Origin: Methanarcanum sp963640855
GTDB lineage: Archaea; Thermoplasmatota; Thermoplasmata; Methanomassiliicoccales; Methanomethylophilaceae
DNA: 64,000 nucleotides
Direction: 5' to 3'
NCBI GenBank assembly: GCA_963640855.1
Contig: CAVIAJ010000001.1
Span: forward strand, 62,001-126,000
Shown here: piece by piece, positions 51,573-60,006 of the stretch
Position numbering within the stretch: position 1 is the first letter of the stretch
How the letters are laid out: every line of letters starts with the position of its first letter
The notes under the pieces: generated by a model
What the model saw: only the letters and a program-made list of their open reading frames with translations
Told to the model about the DNA's origin: nothing
Databases searched by the model: none
Made by a program: the position numbers and the translations under genes

Positions 51573-51976
51573 TGTCATCTGTAGCGAAAGAATGGAGAGA
51601 GATTCCCGGAAGGTACAACCTTGAAGGATCGAAATGCCCCGTATGCGGAAAGGCGTATTTCCCCAGCAGACCGATCTGTCCCCACTGCAGGAGACAGTCC
51701 GTCGGAAAGATGGAACCCTATAAGGTCTGCAGAGAAGGAGAAGTTTATTCATTCTCGGTTATCCACGAGGCGCCCGACTGCAACAGTATGCAGAAACCGT
51801 ATGTCGTTGCTATTGTGAAAACCAAAGACGGACTTACGGTTACGTCACAGTTGGTTGACGTGAATCTCGAGGATGTCAAAATCGGAATGCCCGTACGTGC
51901 GGTTCTCCGCAAACTCGATTCCGACGGAGATTCCGGAGTCATTCATTACGGTTTCAAATTCGTTCCCCTCAGGTGA
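51572..51976 (+). CDS. DUF35 zinc-ribbon/OB-fold scaffold protein
   Basis: A 134-residue protein. The N-terminal zinc ribbon (CPVCGKAYFPSRPICPHC, residues 23-40) is followed by an OB fold (GEVYSFSVIHEAP, then VTSQLVDV). In archaea this protein bridges thiolase and HMG-CoA synthase and shares a CoA-binding channel with them. Last gene of the operon, followed by a stem-loop and T run. Confidence 0.93.
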   Translation: MSSVAKEWREIPGRYNLEGSKCPVCGKAYFPSRPICPHCRRQSVGKMEPYKVCREGEVYSFSVIHEAPDCNSMQKPYVVAIVKTKDGLTVTSQLVDVNLEDVKIGMPVRAVLRKLDSDGDSGVIHYGFKFVPLR

Positions 51977-51990
51977 GGGCGTAATGATGT

Positions 51991-52005
51991 CGGGGTTATA
52001 CCCCG
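51991..52005. terminator. Terminator of the mevalonate operon
   Basis: CGGGGT/ACCCCG with a TAT loop, then seven Ts at about 52018-52024, just before the convergent cgi121 stop. Confidence 0.65.
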
Positions 52006-52023
52006 GCATTATTGCAGTTTTTT

Positions 52024-52533
52024 TCAGAATTTTGCCAAATCGAGAAGGGCGACACGCTCGAGAGCCAAATCCTCACACGGAATGCCCATATCGTTTACGA
52101 GCCCCAGTCTTTCCGCTTTTTCCGGCGTTCCTTCGATAAGAGAATCGTCACGTTCCATATCGATTTTTTCAAGTTTCGGATCGTCTATACCGAACAGTAC
52201 AGCAACGAATTCGGTTGCGTTTTCTTTCGGTTTCATCTTCGAAAGCGCCTTGGAAATCTGTCTTTCGGATGCTGCGTAGATGATTGTTTCCGTCAGGATG
52301 TTCTTGGAACGGTTGGTTCCGTGTCTGAATGCCCTTTCCGCATGTTCCGCCGCGGAAAGTAACATGTCTTTACCGTAGACCTGTCCGGGATCAAGCAGAA
52401 CGACTTCTCCGCCCAAAGACGTGAAATGTCCGACCATTGTGTCGAAAGAAGCGTTTCCTCTCATCCCGATGACTTTTACATCCATATCCGTTAATTCCGA
52501 ATCCACGATATAACGGTTGGTACGGAGAATCAT
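52024..52533 (-). CDS. cgi121: KEOPS complex subunit Cgi121
   Basis: A 169-residue subunit of KEOPS, which makes t6A37 on tRNAs; Cgi121 binds the tRNA 3' CCA end and Bud32. Recognised from MRGNASFDTM, VYGKDMLLSAAEHAERAF, TETIIYAASERQISKAL and the end LALERVALLDL. Start overlaps the DUF998 gene stop as ATGA. Other KEOPS genes are not here. With TrmO it belongs to position 37 modification. Confidence 0.8.
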   Translation of the reverse strand: MILRTNRYIVDSELTDMDVKVIGMRGNASFDTMVGHFTSLGGEVVLLDPGQVYGKDMLLSAAEHAERAFRHGTNRSKNILTETIIYAASERQISKALSKMKPKENATEFVAVLFGIDDPKLEKIDMERDDSLIEGTPEKAERLGLVNDMGIPCEDLALERVALLDLAKF

Positions 52534-53210
52534 TTGCGGAACAGTCTTCTTATGAAACTGTCATTCACTTTGATTTCGCCGAATTTTTCGTAAATCGGAT
52601 CCATGTAACTTATAGGGCCGATAAGGTCGAGGTATTTCTTCGACTGGAGAAGAATCCAGAGATTGATCATCAGCACTGAAAATACCTCAAAGAAACCGAA
52701 TCCTTTGATGAAGACCTGTCCTACACCGAGTGCAATGAGGATGACCAGTGTGAAGTTGAAGTACATTTTATGTTCTCTGAAATCGCCGGGAAGCGAAAAG
52801 AGCATTGCAAATAAAGAGAATGCACCGAAAAGACCCGCGATTGTCATGTGCGGATCGCCGTAATTCTCATCGATTGCACCTACCCCCATAAGAAATATCG
52901 GTGCGATGAATGTACAGACTCCGCTGAGGAACAGCCATCCTCTGTTGTACTTCATGATTCCGTGACCGAATATACATCCGAGAACGCCTGTGAGCACACA
53001 GCCGTAGTTGAAGATCATTTCGGCTTCCTTCACACGGCAGGTTCCCATACTTGAGAGGGTATCTCCCAAAATCCATCTTCCGTCGAGTGCGGATGCAACT
53101 ATCCATACTGAAATGAACAGTGCAACGGTACCGAATCCGGCAAGAACGAAGGCCGGAGGGCCGAAGGATTTACTCTCTCTGAAGAATCTCACGGTGTTTC
53201 GATTGAGCAT
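52530..53210 (-). CDS. DUF998 membrane protein
   Basis: A 226-residue protein with six helices. It has the DUF998 pattern of NYGCVLTGVLGCIFG, a GVGAIDENYGDPHMTIAGLFGAFSLFAML region and a further helix pair. Function unknown. ATG 53210 fits an AAAATAATTT box about 25 bp upstream; a longer in-frame reading crosses the promoter of the divergent MATE gene. Confidence 0.72.
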   Translation of the reverse strand: MLNRNTVRFFRESKSFGPPAFVLAGFGTVALFISVWIVASALDGRWILGDTLSSMGTCRVKEAEMIFNYGCVLTGVLGCIFGHGIMKYNRGWLFLSGVCTFIAPIFLMGVGAIDENYGDPHMTIAGLFGAFSLFAMLFSLPGDFREHKMYFNFTLVILIALGVGQVFIKGFGFFEVFSVLMINLWILLQSKKYLDLIGPISYMDPIYEKFGEIKVNDSFIRRLFRK

Positions 53211-53394
53211 CGAATACAAATTATTTTCCGCGTTTGAAGTGAATTTTCCGCAGACATCCGGATACGGAAAATACGGTCGGAAATGATTGATTTTCGGGGG
53301 CTCTCTTGTTATTTTGTCAAAAACATATGCTGAAAGTGACGGAAATTGAACAATATTATATACTGCCCCAGTATGAGCCAAGTCAGTGACAGGA

Positions 53395-54828
53395 ATGGAA
53401 GGCGAAACAACAAAAGGAGTAGATACACTACTTGGCAATCCCAAGAGGGCGGTGCTTCTGATGGCATTGCCGATGATTGTCGGAATGATTGCTCAGTCCG
53501 CAAACAACCTGATCGATGCGGTTTGGGTTGCGGGATTGGGTCCCGATGCACTTGCCGCAGTAGGTTTCGTTTTCCCGTTGTTTTTCATCCTCATCGGTAT
53601 CGGTAACGGTGTCGGTGTGGGAGCTTCGTCCGCAATCGCACGTCACATCGGACGCGGAGACAAAAATTCAGCGGATAAAGTTGCGATGCAGGCCATTGTT
53701 CTGGTTGTCATCGGAGGACTGGCAGCAATGATTCTGCTGCTGATATTCCAGAGGCCTCTGATGGAGATTATGGGAGCGGGAGACACAATCGGACTTTGTA
53801 TCGAATATGGTACGCCTGTTTACTTCTGTGCACTTCTTCTCCTCCTTAACGGGCTTTTCAGCAATCTGCTCAGAGCCGAAGGTGCACCGGGAAGGGCAAT
53901 GTCCACTCAGATTGTCGCAGCAATCATCAACATTATTCTCGATCCGATTTTCATCTACGGAGATATATTCGCAGATGTTTTCCACACCGATATCGGATTC
54001 TCCGTCGGTCTCGGATTGGGTATGGCAGGCGCGGCATGGGCAACAATTATCGCTGTTGCGTTTTCATTCGCGATTATGCTTTATTGGTATCTGGTAAAGA
54101 AAGATACTTTCATCAGATTCAGTGTGAAACACATCTCTCTCGACAGAGAGGTTGATAAAGATATTCTCAGAGTCGGTCTTCCTGCATCCTGCGAAATGAT
54201 TTTGATGTCAGTCATCTCAATGGCGATGAACTATGTCATCGTCATGACGGATCTCAGCACAGACGGTGTCGCAATCTATACCTCGACATGGAGACTTATC
54301 AACATTCTGATGATACCTCTTATGGCAATCGGCGGTGCAGTAGTTCCCGTATTGGGTGCCGCATACGGTGCGAGAAGCTTCGACAAGATGAAAGTCGCCT
54401 ACATGTACTCCTTTAAATTCTGTTTCATACTCATGATTGTGCTGACACTTCTGACGGAAATTCTTGCGGATTATATGGTGCTCATTTTCACATATTCCGA
54501 TTCGACGGCAGCCCTCAGGACCGAGATGATCGAGTGTCTGAGAGTGCTCTGTATCTTCCTTCCGTTTGCGTCATGGGGATTCGTAGCAGTCGGACTGTTC
54601 CAGTCTGTCGGAAAAGGATTGAGTTCATTTATATGCACTTTAATCAGAAACGGTACGCAGCTCATTGCGGGTATTGCACTGGTTGTCACGATAGGTACCT
54701 TCGCATCCGTGATTTGGGGAATCGTCGCAATGGAGATTTTCGGTTCCGTAGTTGCGGGAGTCTGGAGTTACATCCTGTTAAAGAGCATTCTCGCGGGACA
54801 GTTCAAACCCTCCGAAACCGAGGCATAG
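53395..54828 (+). CDS. MATE family efflux transporter
   Basis: A 477-residue transporter with twelve helices. GNPKRAVLLMALPMIVGMIAQSANNLIDAVWVAGLG is the MATE start, and repeated ALRAEGAPGRAMSTQIVAA-like loops mark both halves. It exports organic cations with Na or H. The start may be GTG 53386 or ATG 53395, after ATTATATAC (53354-53362). It ends in TAG, with a TGA two codons on, so read-through would only add a few residues. Confidence 0.92.
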   Translation: MEGETTKGVDTLLGNPKRAVLLMALPMIVGMIAQSANNLIDAVWVAGLGPDALAAVGFVFPLFFILIGIGNGVGVGASSAIARHIGRGDKNSADKVAMQAIVLVVIGGLAAMILLLIFQRPLMEIMGAGDTIGLCIEYGTPVYFCALLLLLNGLFSNLLRAEGAPGRAMSTQIVAAIINIILDPIFIYGDIFADVFHTDIGFSVGLGLGMAGAAWATIIAVAFSFAIMLYWYLVKKDTFIRFSVKHISLDREVDKDILRVGLPASCEMILMSVISMAMNYVIVMTDLSTDGVAIYTSTWRLINILMIPLMAIGGAVVPVLGAAYGARSFDKMKVAYMYSFKFCFILMIVLTLLTEILADYMVLIFTYSDSTAALRTEMIECLRVLCIFLPFASWGFVAVGLFQSVGKGLSSFICTLIRNGTQLIAGIALVVTIGTFASVIWGIVAMEIFGSVVAGVWSYILLKSILAGQFKPSETEA

Positions 54829-54879
54829 GCTCAATGACAGCGCTCAAAAATAAATATGAATGACACATAGCCATGGGCC

Positions 54880-57153
54880 ATGTCCAAGATTCTTGTGTGT
54901 GTCGCATGGCCCTATGCGAACGGCGTCATTCATTTGGGCCACATGGCCGGCTCAATCCTGCCGCCCGATATATTCAGCAGATACAACAAACTGCTGGGTA
55001 ATGAGGTAATGATGGTCTCGGGTTCCGATCAGCACGGTACTCCTATTACTGTGAGTGCGGAGAAGGAAAAGGTAACTCCCGAAGTTATCGCCGAGAGGTA
55101 TCACGAAATCAACAAGAAAGCGATCGAGGATATGGAAATTGAATTTTCATTATTCACAAAGACGCACAATGAGAATCACAAAGAGGTTGTGCAGGATGTT
55201 TTCAGAAAACTCCTCGACAACGGTTACCTGTATGTAAAAGAATCCAATCAGTATTACTGTCCGAAATGCGGCAAATTCCTTCCAGACAGATATGTCGAGG
55301 GAATCTGTCCCGAATGCGGTGCGGAGAATGTACGCGGAGATCAGTGCGATTCATGCGGTAAGACCTTCGAAGCAGGCGATCTGAAACAGACCCACTGTAT
55401 TAACTGCGGTACTGAACCTGAAGTCAGAGCTACGGAACACTACTTCCTCAGATTATCTGCATTTGAGAAACCTCTCCTGGAATACTTGGACAAGAAAGAC
55501 TTCTGGAGACACAACGTTAAAACATTTACCACAAACTGGCTCAAAGACGGTTTGATGGACCGTGCAATCACAAGGGACATGGAATGGGGAATACCTGTAC
55601 CCGTCGAAGGCTGGGACGGAAAAGTCATTTACGTTTGGTTCGACGCAGTCATAGGATACCTGAGTGCATCCAAAGAATACAGCAAGATTATCGGAAAACC
55701 GGATTACTGGAAAGAATTCTGGGAGGATCCGGAAGTAAGGAATTATTATTTCCTCGGAAAGGACAACATTCCCTTCCACTCAATCATTTGGCCTTCGATT
55801 CTCATGGGATACGGCGGACTGAATCTTCCGTATGATATTCCCGCAAACGAGTATCTTATGTTCAGAGGAGGAAAACTTTCCAAGAGCAGGGGCGGTGCAA
55901 TCGATATTCCCTCTGTACTGAAGCATTTCGATGCGGATGTTATAAGATACTATCTCTCTGCTGTTATGCCCGATACGCACGATTCCGAGTTCACATGGGT
56001 CGATTTCGAAACCAAAGTAAACAACGAATTGGCATCGAATTTAGGTAATTACTGGCACAGAAGTCTGAGTTTCACATTCAAGAACTTCGGCACCGTTCCC
56101 GAAGGTAACTCTGCGGAAACAGATTTCATTATCAAACTGATTGAAGACGCACTTAAGGAATACAGAGAGTGTCTTGACGGATGCGACTTCAAGAAGGCTG
56201 TCAAAGTTATCATGAACCTTTCAAGCGAAGGCAACAAATACTTCGCAGACAAGGCTCCGTGGGCGTTGATTAAGACGGATAAGACTGCATGCGGTTACGT
56301 GATGAACGCAACACTCACTCTCACCAAAGCACTTGCACTTATGGTATGGCCTTTCATGCCCAAAGCAGCCGAGAGTGTTTGGAACTACCTCGGAATGGAA
56401 GGTTCAATCACAGATGCGGGATTGGAATCCGCTCTCACGCCGATTAAAGTCGGACTGCAGCTGAAAGAACCCGTTCCCGTGTTCAAGAAGATAGAAGTAC
56501 CGAAGGAGTGGAAGGATATGCCTGAAACACCCAAGAAAGAAGAGAAGAAACCCGAAAAGAAAGTCGAAATCACAGGTCCGTTTGCCGACTTCAGGAAATT
56601 GGATATCTGTGTCGCACAGATTGTATGGATCGACGACCACCAGGATGCAGACAAACTCTATCAGATGAAGGTAGATGTCGGAGAAGACGAACCGAGATCG
56701 ATCGTAGCGGGACTCAAAGCATACTACAAGAAGGAAGAAATGCTGAACAGGAAAGTTCTCTGCCTGAAGAACCTCAAACCGAGAAAACTCCGCGGAATCA
56801 AGTCCGAAGGTATGCTTTTGGCAGCCGATGACGAAGATATCGGCGGTACAACGGTACTTCTTCTGAAACCGTCACAGGATCTTCCCAACGGAACTCCCAT
56901 GAACTCCGGATTGGAGAACTCCGAATCAAAAATAGAGTATGAAGACTTCGCGAAAGTCAAGTTCAAAGTTTCCACCGTCAGCAATGGTAAGTTTAACATT
57001 GACGGCGGAAAAGATATCGTATTCCCCGAGGGAGCGCCTTCCCGTGTTACCGCTGTCGTAGATACAGACGGTTCGCTGAAAGTTCTCTCCGACGGTAAAA
57101 ACTGTGTAGCTACTGTCGATAAGGAGATTACGGACGGGGCAAACGTAAGATGA
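54880..57153 (+). CDS. metG: Methionyl-tRNA synthetase
   Basis: A 757-residue class I synthetase with the HLGHM (HIGH) and KLSKSRG (KMSKS) signatures, four CxxC knuckles at about 127-177 for two zincs (CPKCG, CPECG, CDSCG, CINCG), and a C-terminal tRNA-binding domain (from about 566: FADFRKLDICVAQIVWIDDH). The domain joins the body by a Lys/Glu-rich linker. Leaderless start is likely: TAAATATG lies about 28 bp upstream. A PHP gene overlaps its end as ATGA. Confidence 0.97.
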   Translation: MSKILVCVAWPYANGVIHLGHMAGSILPPDIFSRYNKLLGNEVMMVSGSDQHGTPITVSAEKEKVTPEVIAERYHEINKKAIEDMEIEFSLFTKTHNENHKEVVQDVFRKLLDNGYLYVKESNQYYCPKCGKFLPDRYVEGICPECGAENVRGDQCDSCGKTFEAGDLKQTHCINCGTEPEVRATEHYFLRLSAFEKPLLEYLDKKDFWRHNVKTFTTNWLKDGLMDRAITRDMEWGIPVPVEGWDGKVIYVWFDAVIGYLSASKEYSKIIGKPDYWKEFWEDPEVRNYYFLGKDNIPFHSIIWPSILMGYGGLNLPYDIPANEYLMFRGGKLSKSRGGAIDIPSVLKHFDADVIRYYLSAVMPDTHDSEFTWVDFETKVNNELASNLGNYWHRSLSFTFKNFGTVPEGNSAETDFIIKLIEDALKEYRECLDGCDFKKAVKVIMNLSSEGNKYFADKAPWALIKTDKTACGYVMNATLTLTKALALMVWPFMPKAAESVWNYLGMEGSITDAGLESALTPIKVGLQLKEPVPVFKKIEVPKEWKDMPETPKKEEKKPEKKVEITGPFADFRKLDICVAQIVWIDDHQDADKLYQMKVDVGEDEPRSIVAGLKAYYKKEEMLNRKVLCLKNLKPRKLRGIKSEGMLLAADDEDIGGTTVLLLKPSQDLPNGTPMNSGLENSESKIEYEDFAKVKFKVSTVSNGKFNIDGGKDIVFPEGAPSRVTAVVDTDGSLKVLSDGKNCVATVDKEITDGANVR

Positions 57154-57803
57154 AGGCCGATCTTCACATCCATTCCTGTCTTTCCGATGACGGGGAATCC
57201 ACTATGCAGCAGATATTGGATGCCGCAAAGGAAGTCGGATTGGGATGTATCGCCGTTTCGGACCATAACGAATGGGATGCATACGGCGAACTGAAAGACA
57301 ACGGTGAAATCATCGTAATTCCGGCCGAGGAGGTGTCATCATCCGAAGGACACATCCTCGCCTACGGAATTTCTTCAAAGATCGAAAGCGGTCTTTCTAT
57401 TATTGAGACAATCAATGCAATACATGCCGCAGGCGGTATTGCAATCGCGGCACACCCTTACAGATGGGTTACTGGAATAGGTGCGAAGAACGTCACCGAC
57501 GATTTCGACGGTGTCGAGGCTTTCAACGCAAGATCGATGGCGGGAGCGAATTTCAAATGCACAAGATTGGCTAAGAAATTCGGAAAAATCATTACTGCCG
57601 GCAGTGATGCACACAGCCCGGGACATATCGGGGAAGCATACGTCGAATTTTCAGATGACTGCAGAACATGGCAGGATGTTCTCGAAGTTCTGAAGAAAGG
57701 TGAAGTAACTGTCGGCGGAAGGAGCCGTTCTCTGATCGGTACGTTAAGATACGCAATCAGAACGCTCTCCCATTGGACTCTGCGCGGGTTCAAAAGACTT
57801 TGA
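57150..57803 (+). CDS. PHP-domain metallohydrolase
   Basis: A 217-residue protein with PHP motifs ADLHIHSCLSDDG (3-15), VSDHNEWDA, PAEEVSSSEGHILAYG, AAHPYRW and GSDAHSPGHIG. It binds two or three metals and would hydrolyse a phosphoester; related small proteins degrade 3',5'-bisphosphates or RNA. Substrate unknown. It is translated with metG by overlap. Confidence 0.88.
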   Translation: MKADLHIHSCLSDDGESTMQQILDAAKEVGLGCIAVSDHNEWDAYGELKDNGEIIVIPAEEVSSSEGHILAYGISSKIESGLSIIETINAIHAAGGIAIAAHPYRWVTGIGAKNVTDDFDGVEAFNARSMAGANFKCTRLAKKFGKIITAGSDAHSPGHIGEAYVEFSDDCRTWQDVLEVLKKGEVTVGGRSRSLIGTLRYAIRTLSHWTLRGFKRL

Positions 57804-57852
57804 TTTGATTCGGAAAGAGATTTTTATCTGTGTGCGGCGAATATAAATCGGA

Positions 57853-57914
57853 ACCGTAATTTCAGCGGTTTTTTAAATCATAATTTCCATAATTTTTGAA
57901 AATCAGATTACGGT
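57853..57914. repeat. Inverted repeat ACCGTAAT / ATTACGGT
   Basis: Arms at 57853-57860 and 57907-57914 enclose 46 bp that include CAGCGGTTTTTTAAATC, in a 215-bp gene-free gap after the PHP gene. It may be a terminator region or a weak structured element. Nothing else is seen there. Confidence 0.25.
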
Positions 57915-58018
57915 AATTCTTTGCCGTTATTGTTTGTCGGAAAAACAAATTTCCGTGCGACATTTTATCATCCTGAATCGGCAATCTGAAATCGAATCTG
58001 CGTTAACGGGGAGAAGGG

Positions 58019-58476
58019 ATGGAAAAATATGCGTAAGCTGAGTATACTTTCGGGAAGAATGAGCAAGAAATCGTATCTCAAAATCAACGCAGGTTACATG
58101 ACAAATGTGTTCAGCGTATTCTGGCAATTCATCGTATGGCAATTATAAGTTCAGGAGAAGAAAGGGAAGTGGGACTTGAAGATGCTGTAATTAACCTATG
58201 GCGTTCGATAGTTTCTGTGAATGGATTGAACTTTGCCCCGATTGCTTTTCAAAGGCTGCGATGGCCATTGATTACATCGCGAATTTTCATCCATTTGCCG
58301 AAGGTAACAAAAGAACAGCCTTTCAATTGGCGTTGGCTATACTGAGGAAAGGTAATTATGAACCCAACGATGACGATTATGTGTTTATGTTTATCAAAAA
58401 TGTTGCATCAGGAATGTACAACAGAGAAGAAATTGAGGATTGGCTGAGGTGTAACACACACCTCAGCAGTCTTTGA
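58019..58476 (+). pseudogene. Decayed Fic/Doc-family toxin gene
   Basis: Starts at ATG 58019 behind GGAGAAGG, but codon six is TAA (58034). The frame then reads through KCVQRILAIHRMAIISSGEE to GLEDAVINL, and the remainder is one base back: MAFDSFCEWIEL, AIDYIANFHPFAEGNKRTAFQLALAIL to the end at 58476. HPFAEGNKRT is the Fic/Doc AMP/phosphotransferase motif. One stop plus one frameshift (near 58195) make a functional product unlikely. No antitoxin gene is present upstream. Confidence 0.65.
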
Positions 58477-58804
58477 GTTTACCCATAACATACGGGTAAT
58501 CTTTGATGTTCTTCTCAATCTCTTCATCTGTGAGATCCTCAAGTCCCCCGTAAGGTGATATTTCCTTCGGAACAGATTTTTTCTTGGATTTCCAGAACAT
58601 ATTTCTGATAAACCGCCCCGGTCTTATAAAAATATCGTCAGGGCCGTAATCTGTAATGTATGCTGCTGTTCCGAACGAAATAGAAAAATCAGAATACACA
58701 TTACATTCAATCCGACATCCGAATTGCCGTAAATGTGTTGATTTGACCGTTATGTACGGAAGAAATGCGGTGACATTGTGTAAAGTACAAATACCACAGT
58801 GCAT
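58463..58804 (-). CDS. Hypothetical protein
   Basis: A possible 113-residue protein, Cys-rich at the start (MHCGICTLHNV) and charged at the end (EDLTDEEIEKNIKDYPYVMG). No family recognised. It converges on the Fic/Doc remnant by 14 bases. The acidic C-terminal half looks protein-like, while the first 30 residues might not be used. Low certainty. Confidence 0.35.
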   Translation of the reverse strand: MHCGICTLHNVTAFLPYITVKSTHLRQFGCRIECNVYSDFSISFGTAAYITDYGPDDIFIRPGRFIRNMFWKSKKKSVPKEISPYGGLEDLTDEEIEKNIKDYPYVMGKLKDC

Positions 58805-58831
58805 TAGCTATGTCCAGCACTTGTGTGCAAC

Positions 58832-58904
58832 GGGCCCGTGGGGTAGCTTGGTATCCTTCTTGCTTGGGGTGTAAGTAACTCCAGTTCAAATCTGGACGGG
58901 CCCA
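58832..58904 (+). tRNA. tRNA-Pro (anticodon GGG)
   Basis: Acceptor GGGCCCG/CGGGCCC, anticodon stem CTTGC/GTAAG around TTGGGGT (anticodon GGG), T arm TCCAG/CTGGA with loop TTCAAAT, discriminator A. CCA is not encoded (ACCTT follows), unlike the other two tRNAs here. It reads CCC and CCU; the CGG isoacceptor is at 45079-45154. Confidence 0.9.
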
Positions 58905-58997
58905 CCTTATTATCTCATCGATTTTGATACAGGCGGCAGTCTTTTTCCCGATACGGAATGACAGATGGAATATATACCGATGTATTTACAGTGAAAT

Positions 58998-59291
58998 ATG
59001 GCATCGAAGGACACAATCAGGATGATTGCCGCTCTCGCGGACGAAAGACGTCTGAAGATTTTCGAAATATTGGCTGACAGCGACAGGGACGACAGAAAAC
59101 TTTCCGAAATGACAGGATTGGATGTCGAAACCGTAAGGGAACAAACGAAGATCATGGAAGATGCGGGATTGCTGACAATATGCGAAGACGGAGACCGTTT
59201 CGATTACTATCTCGATGCCAAACAAGTCGCGGTTCTAACTGGATTTTTCGAACTCATGCTGAACAAATGTTCTCCTCCCAAATGCTGCTGA
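58998..59291 (+). CDS. ArsR-like winged-helix regulator
   Basis: A 97-residue protein: IRMIAALADERRLKIFEILADSD, then the recognition region ETVREQTKIMEDAGLL, and a C-terminal NKCSPPKCC with three Cys that may bind metal or sense redox. AATATATAC at 58969-58977 lies about 25 bp upstream of the ATG (leaderless). The DUF5714 gene follows four bases later, so the pair is one unit. Confidence 0.78.
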   Translation: MASKDTIRMIAALADERRLKIFEILADSDRDDRKLSEMTGLDVETVREQTKIMEDAGLLTICEDGDRFDYYLDAKQVAVLTGFFELMLNKCSPPKCC

Positions 59292-59295
59292 TAAC

Positions 59296-60006
59296 ATGTC
59301 ATCTATCAGGAACGATTTGGATGTACGCTGTCCCGAATGCGGCGGAAAGGTGGATTTGGATATTCTCAGCGAGAGAACTTGTCTCAGATGCGGTAAGACT
59401 GCGATGGACAGAGAAGTCTGTGAAAACGGACATTATATCTGCGATCTGTGCAGAAGGAAAGAAGCGAACAGGAAGATCGCGGATTACTGTTTATCGACAG
59501 ATTCCAAAGATCCTATTGAGATAATTTCGGTTCTTATGAAAGACAATACGGTAAGAATGCACGATCAGGAGCATCATACGATGGTCGCATCCGCCCTTCT
59601 TGCCGCTTATAAGAATTCAGGCGGAGAAATCGATCTCGATTCCGCATTGAGGGATGCACAGAAAAGAGGTTCATGGTTTCCCGGGGGAATATGCGGTCTC
59701 TGCGGCACGTGCGGTGCGGCAGCTTCATGCGGAATATTTTACTCGATAATCACAGGCACATCTCCCCACAGTGTCGGTTCGTGGAGTGATACCAATATGC
59801 TTGTGTCCGAATGTATCGCGAAGATTGCATCGATCAACGGGCCGAGATGCTGTAAGAGAAATTCATTCCTTGTTATTCACGTTGCATCGGATTACGTCAG
59901 AGAGAAACTGAACATTTTTATGGAACCTTCCGATAACATTGTATGCACATTTTCATCGAGAAACGATGAGTGTGTAAAGGAAAAGTGTCCCTTCTACAAA
60001 GGATGA
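59296..60006 (+). CDS. DUF5714 Cys-rich protein
   Basis: A 236-residue protein with N-terminal zinc knuckles (CPECGG, CLRCGK, CDLCRR) and a core with FPGGICGLCGTCGAAASCGIF, a pattern of the DUF5714 family seen in methanogens and other anaerobes. Fifteen or more cysteines suggest iron-sulfur or zinc sites. Function unknown. Its stop is adjacent to the convergent proB end. Confidence 0.75.
   Translation: MSSIRNDLDVRCPECGGKVDLDILSERTCLRCGKTAMDREVCENGHYICDLCRRKEANRKIADYCLSTDSKDPIEIISVLMKDNTVRMHDQEHHTMVASALLAAYKNSGGEIDLDSALRDAQKRGSWFPGGICGLCGTCGAAASCGIFYSIITGTSPHSVGSWSDTNMLVSECIAKIASINGPRCCKRNSFLVIHVASDYVREKLNIFMEPSDNIVCTFSSRNDECVKEKCPFYKG

Noticed and set aside
58034..58036. TAA in the Fic/Doc gene as a recoded codon
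   Set aside because: It is TAA rather than TAG, and a second lesion follows, so decay is the better explanation.
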